7,301 nucleotides of DNA from Desulfobacterales bacterium C00003060 (GTDB lineage Bacteria; Desulfobacterota; Desulfobacteria; Desulfobacterales; C00003060), in contig MAXP01000170.1 in the NCBI GenBank assembly GCA_001751085.1, positions 4,887-12,187 of the forward strand, given 5' to 3'. Of the stretch, positions 6,680 through 7,301 are shown in pieces; within the stretch, counting starts at the first letter, position 1, and each line of letters begins with the position of its first letter. A model generated the notes under the pieces. The model did no database searches, was not told the origin of the DNA, and worked only from the letters and a program-made list of their open reading frames with translations. A program made the translations under genes and the position numbers.

Positions 6680-7225
6680 TTGAACAATAATCTGATGTGG
6701 ATAGACTTGGAAATGACCGGCTTGGACCCGGAAAGGGGCGCCATTCTTGAGATCGGAAGTGTTGTTACAGACGGCAACCTTGAGATTGTTGCCGAGGGCC
6801 CCAATATCGCTATAAACCATCTGGAAGCAACTCTTCTTGCCATGGATGGCTGGTCCAAAAGACATCATGAAGCCTCCGGTCTCTTAGACAGAGTTAAGGC
6901 CTCTGAACATGACAGTCAGAAGGCTGAACAAGAGACACTGGAATTCTTCCATCTTTATTTTCAGAAAGGACAATCTCCACTGTGTGGAAATTCCGTCTGG
7001 CAGGATCGCCGGTTTTTGGCAAAGCATATGCCCTTGCTCAACGAATTCTTCCACTATCGCAATATCGATGTGAGCTCTATCAAGGAACTGGCCAGAAGAT
7101 GGTATCCCTCCCTTCCTCCTTTCAAAAAGCAGAAGGCCCACTTGTCGTTACTGGACATCATGGAATCGATAGACGAACTCAAGTACTACCGTCAGAAGAT
7201 TTTCCTGCCAACAGGACAAATGTAA
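6680..7225 (+). CDS. orn: Oligoribonuclease, DEDDh 3'-5' exonuclease
   Basis: Orn degrades 2-5 nt RNA, including pGpG from cyclic-di-GMP turnover, to mononucleotides in the cytoplasm. The 181-residue product has the usual family length and is recognisable throughout: WIDLEMTGLDPERG (7-20), AEGPNIAI (38-45), ASGLLDRVKAS (65-75), CGNSVWQDRRFL (102-113), HYRNIDVSSIKELARRW (125-141). The catalytic DEDDh set is complete: Asp9, Glu11, Asp109, His154 and Asp159, with spacing close to E. coli Orn. The start used is TTG at 6680, giving M-N-N-N-L-M-W, which fits the family N-terminus. No in-frame ATG or GTG exists between the upstream stop (6626-6628) and this TTG. The alternative ATG at 6695 would start one residue before the conserved W-I-D and is less likely. 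A well-placed ATG at 6670 is out of frame. The gene is 240 bp from the GTPases and probably separately transcribed. Confidence 0.93.
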   Translation: MNNNLMWIDLEMTGLDPERGAILEIGSVVTDGNLEIVAEGPNIAINHLEATLLAMDGWSKRHHEASGLLDRVKASEHDSQKAEQETLEFFHLYFQKGQSPLCGNSVWQDRRFLAKHMPLLNEFFHYRNIDVSSIKELARRWYPSLPPFKKQKAHLSLLDIMESIDELKYYRQKIFLPTGQM

Positions 7226-7263
7226 AAAAGCGGTTCAACATTCGGCATCTTTCAAAATCGAGC

Positions 7264-7286
7264 AAAAGTAGTTTACACTTTTTTCG
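7264..7286 (+). terminator. Possible weak terminator downstream of orn
   Basis: AAAAGT (7264-7269) and ACTTTT (7277-7282) can pair around a 7-nt loop and run into further T residues (to 7284). The stem is short and AT-rich, so it would be a poor intrinsic terminator. The remainder of 7226-7301 shows no gene start or other recognisable feature. Confidence 0.2.
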
Positions 7287-7301
7287 AAATGAAGGCCGGG
7301 T

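Noticed and set aside
6550..6868. Two overlapping minus-strand ORFs running from orn into the repeat
   Set aside because: Their C-terminal parts translate the heptad array (repeating DFRFRIADCG or FQISDCG-like residues) and the rest is antisense to orn.

Overview
The window is about 7.3 kb of compact bacterial DNA with mid-range GC. All five genes are on the + strand, and the first enters from upstream. Proteobacterial-type oligoribonuclease, a fused ADP-forming acyl-CoA synthetase beside a stand-alone phosphotransacetylase-N/DRTGG protein, and intergenic heptad repeats together suggest an anaerobic Gram-negative bacterium. My best guess is the former Deltaproteobacteria (Desulfobacterota). 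That is an inference from gene content, not an identification.

Layout. Bases 1-1611 hold the C-terminal three quarters of an ADP-forming acetate/acyl-CoA synthetase. Bases 1612-1818 are an intergenic spacer with a composite repeat: a unique core flanked by arrays of a 7-bp unit in opposite orientations. Bases 1819-2886 encode the DRTGG protein. Bases 2937-4694 and 4706-6439 encode two large, mutually related, dynamin-like GTPases with C-terminal hydrophobic hairpins. Bases 6440-6679 are a second spacer with another copy of the repeat. Bases 6680-7225 encode oligoribonuclease (Orn). Bases 7226-7301 are non-coding apart from a weak AT-rich hairpin.

How the genes may work together. The first two genes plausibly belong to acyl-CoA/acetate energy metabolism: the synthetase conserves energy as ATP from acyl-CoA, and the DRTGG protein resembles the regulatory N-terminal part of phosphotransacetylase. 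The GTPases lie 11 bp apart and are almost certainly co-transcribed. They probably work as a hetero-oligomer at the membrane, in a role I cannot name. Orn degrades 2-5 nt RNA and has no obvious link to the rest.

The most notable points are the tandem GTPase pair, with a shared KYAD motif and a degenerate G4 motif in the first member; the matching repeats in the same orientation that bracket the DRTGG-GTPase-GTPase block; and an odd orn start region, where a well-placed ATG reads only two codons before a stop next to a TTG start.
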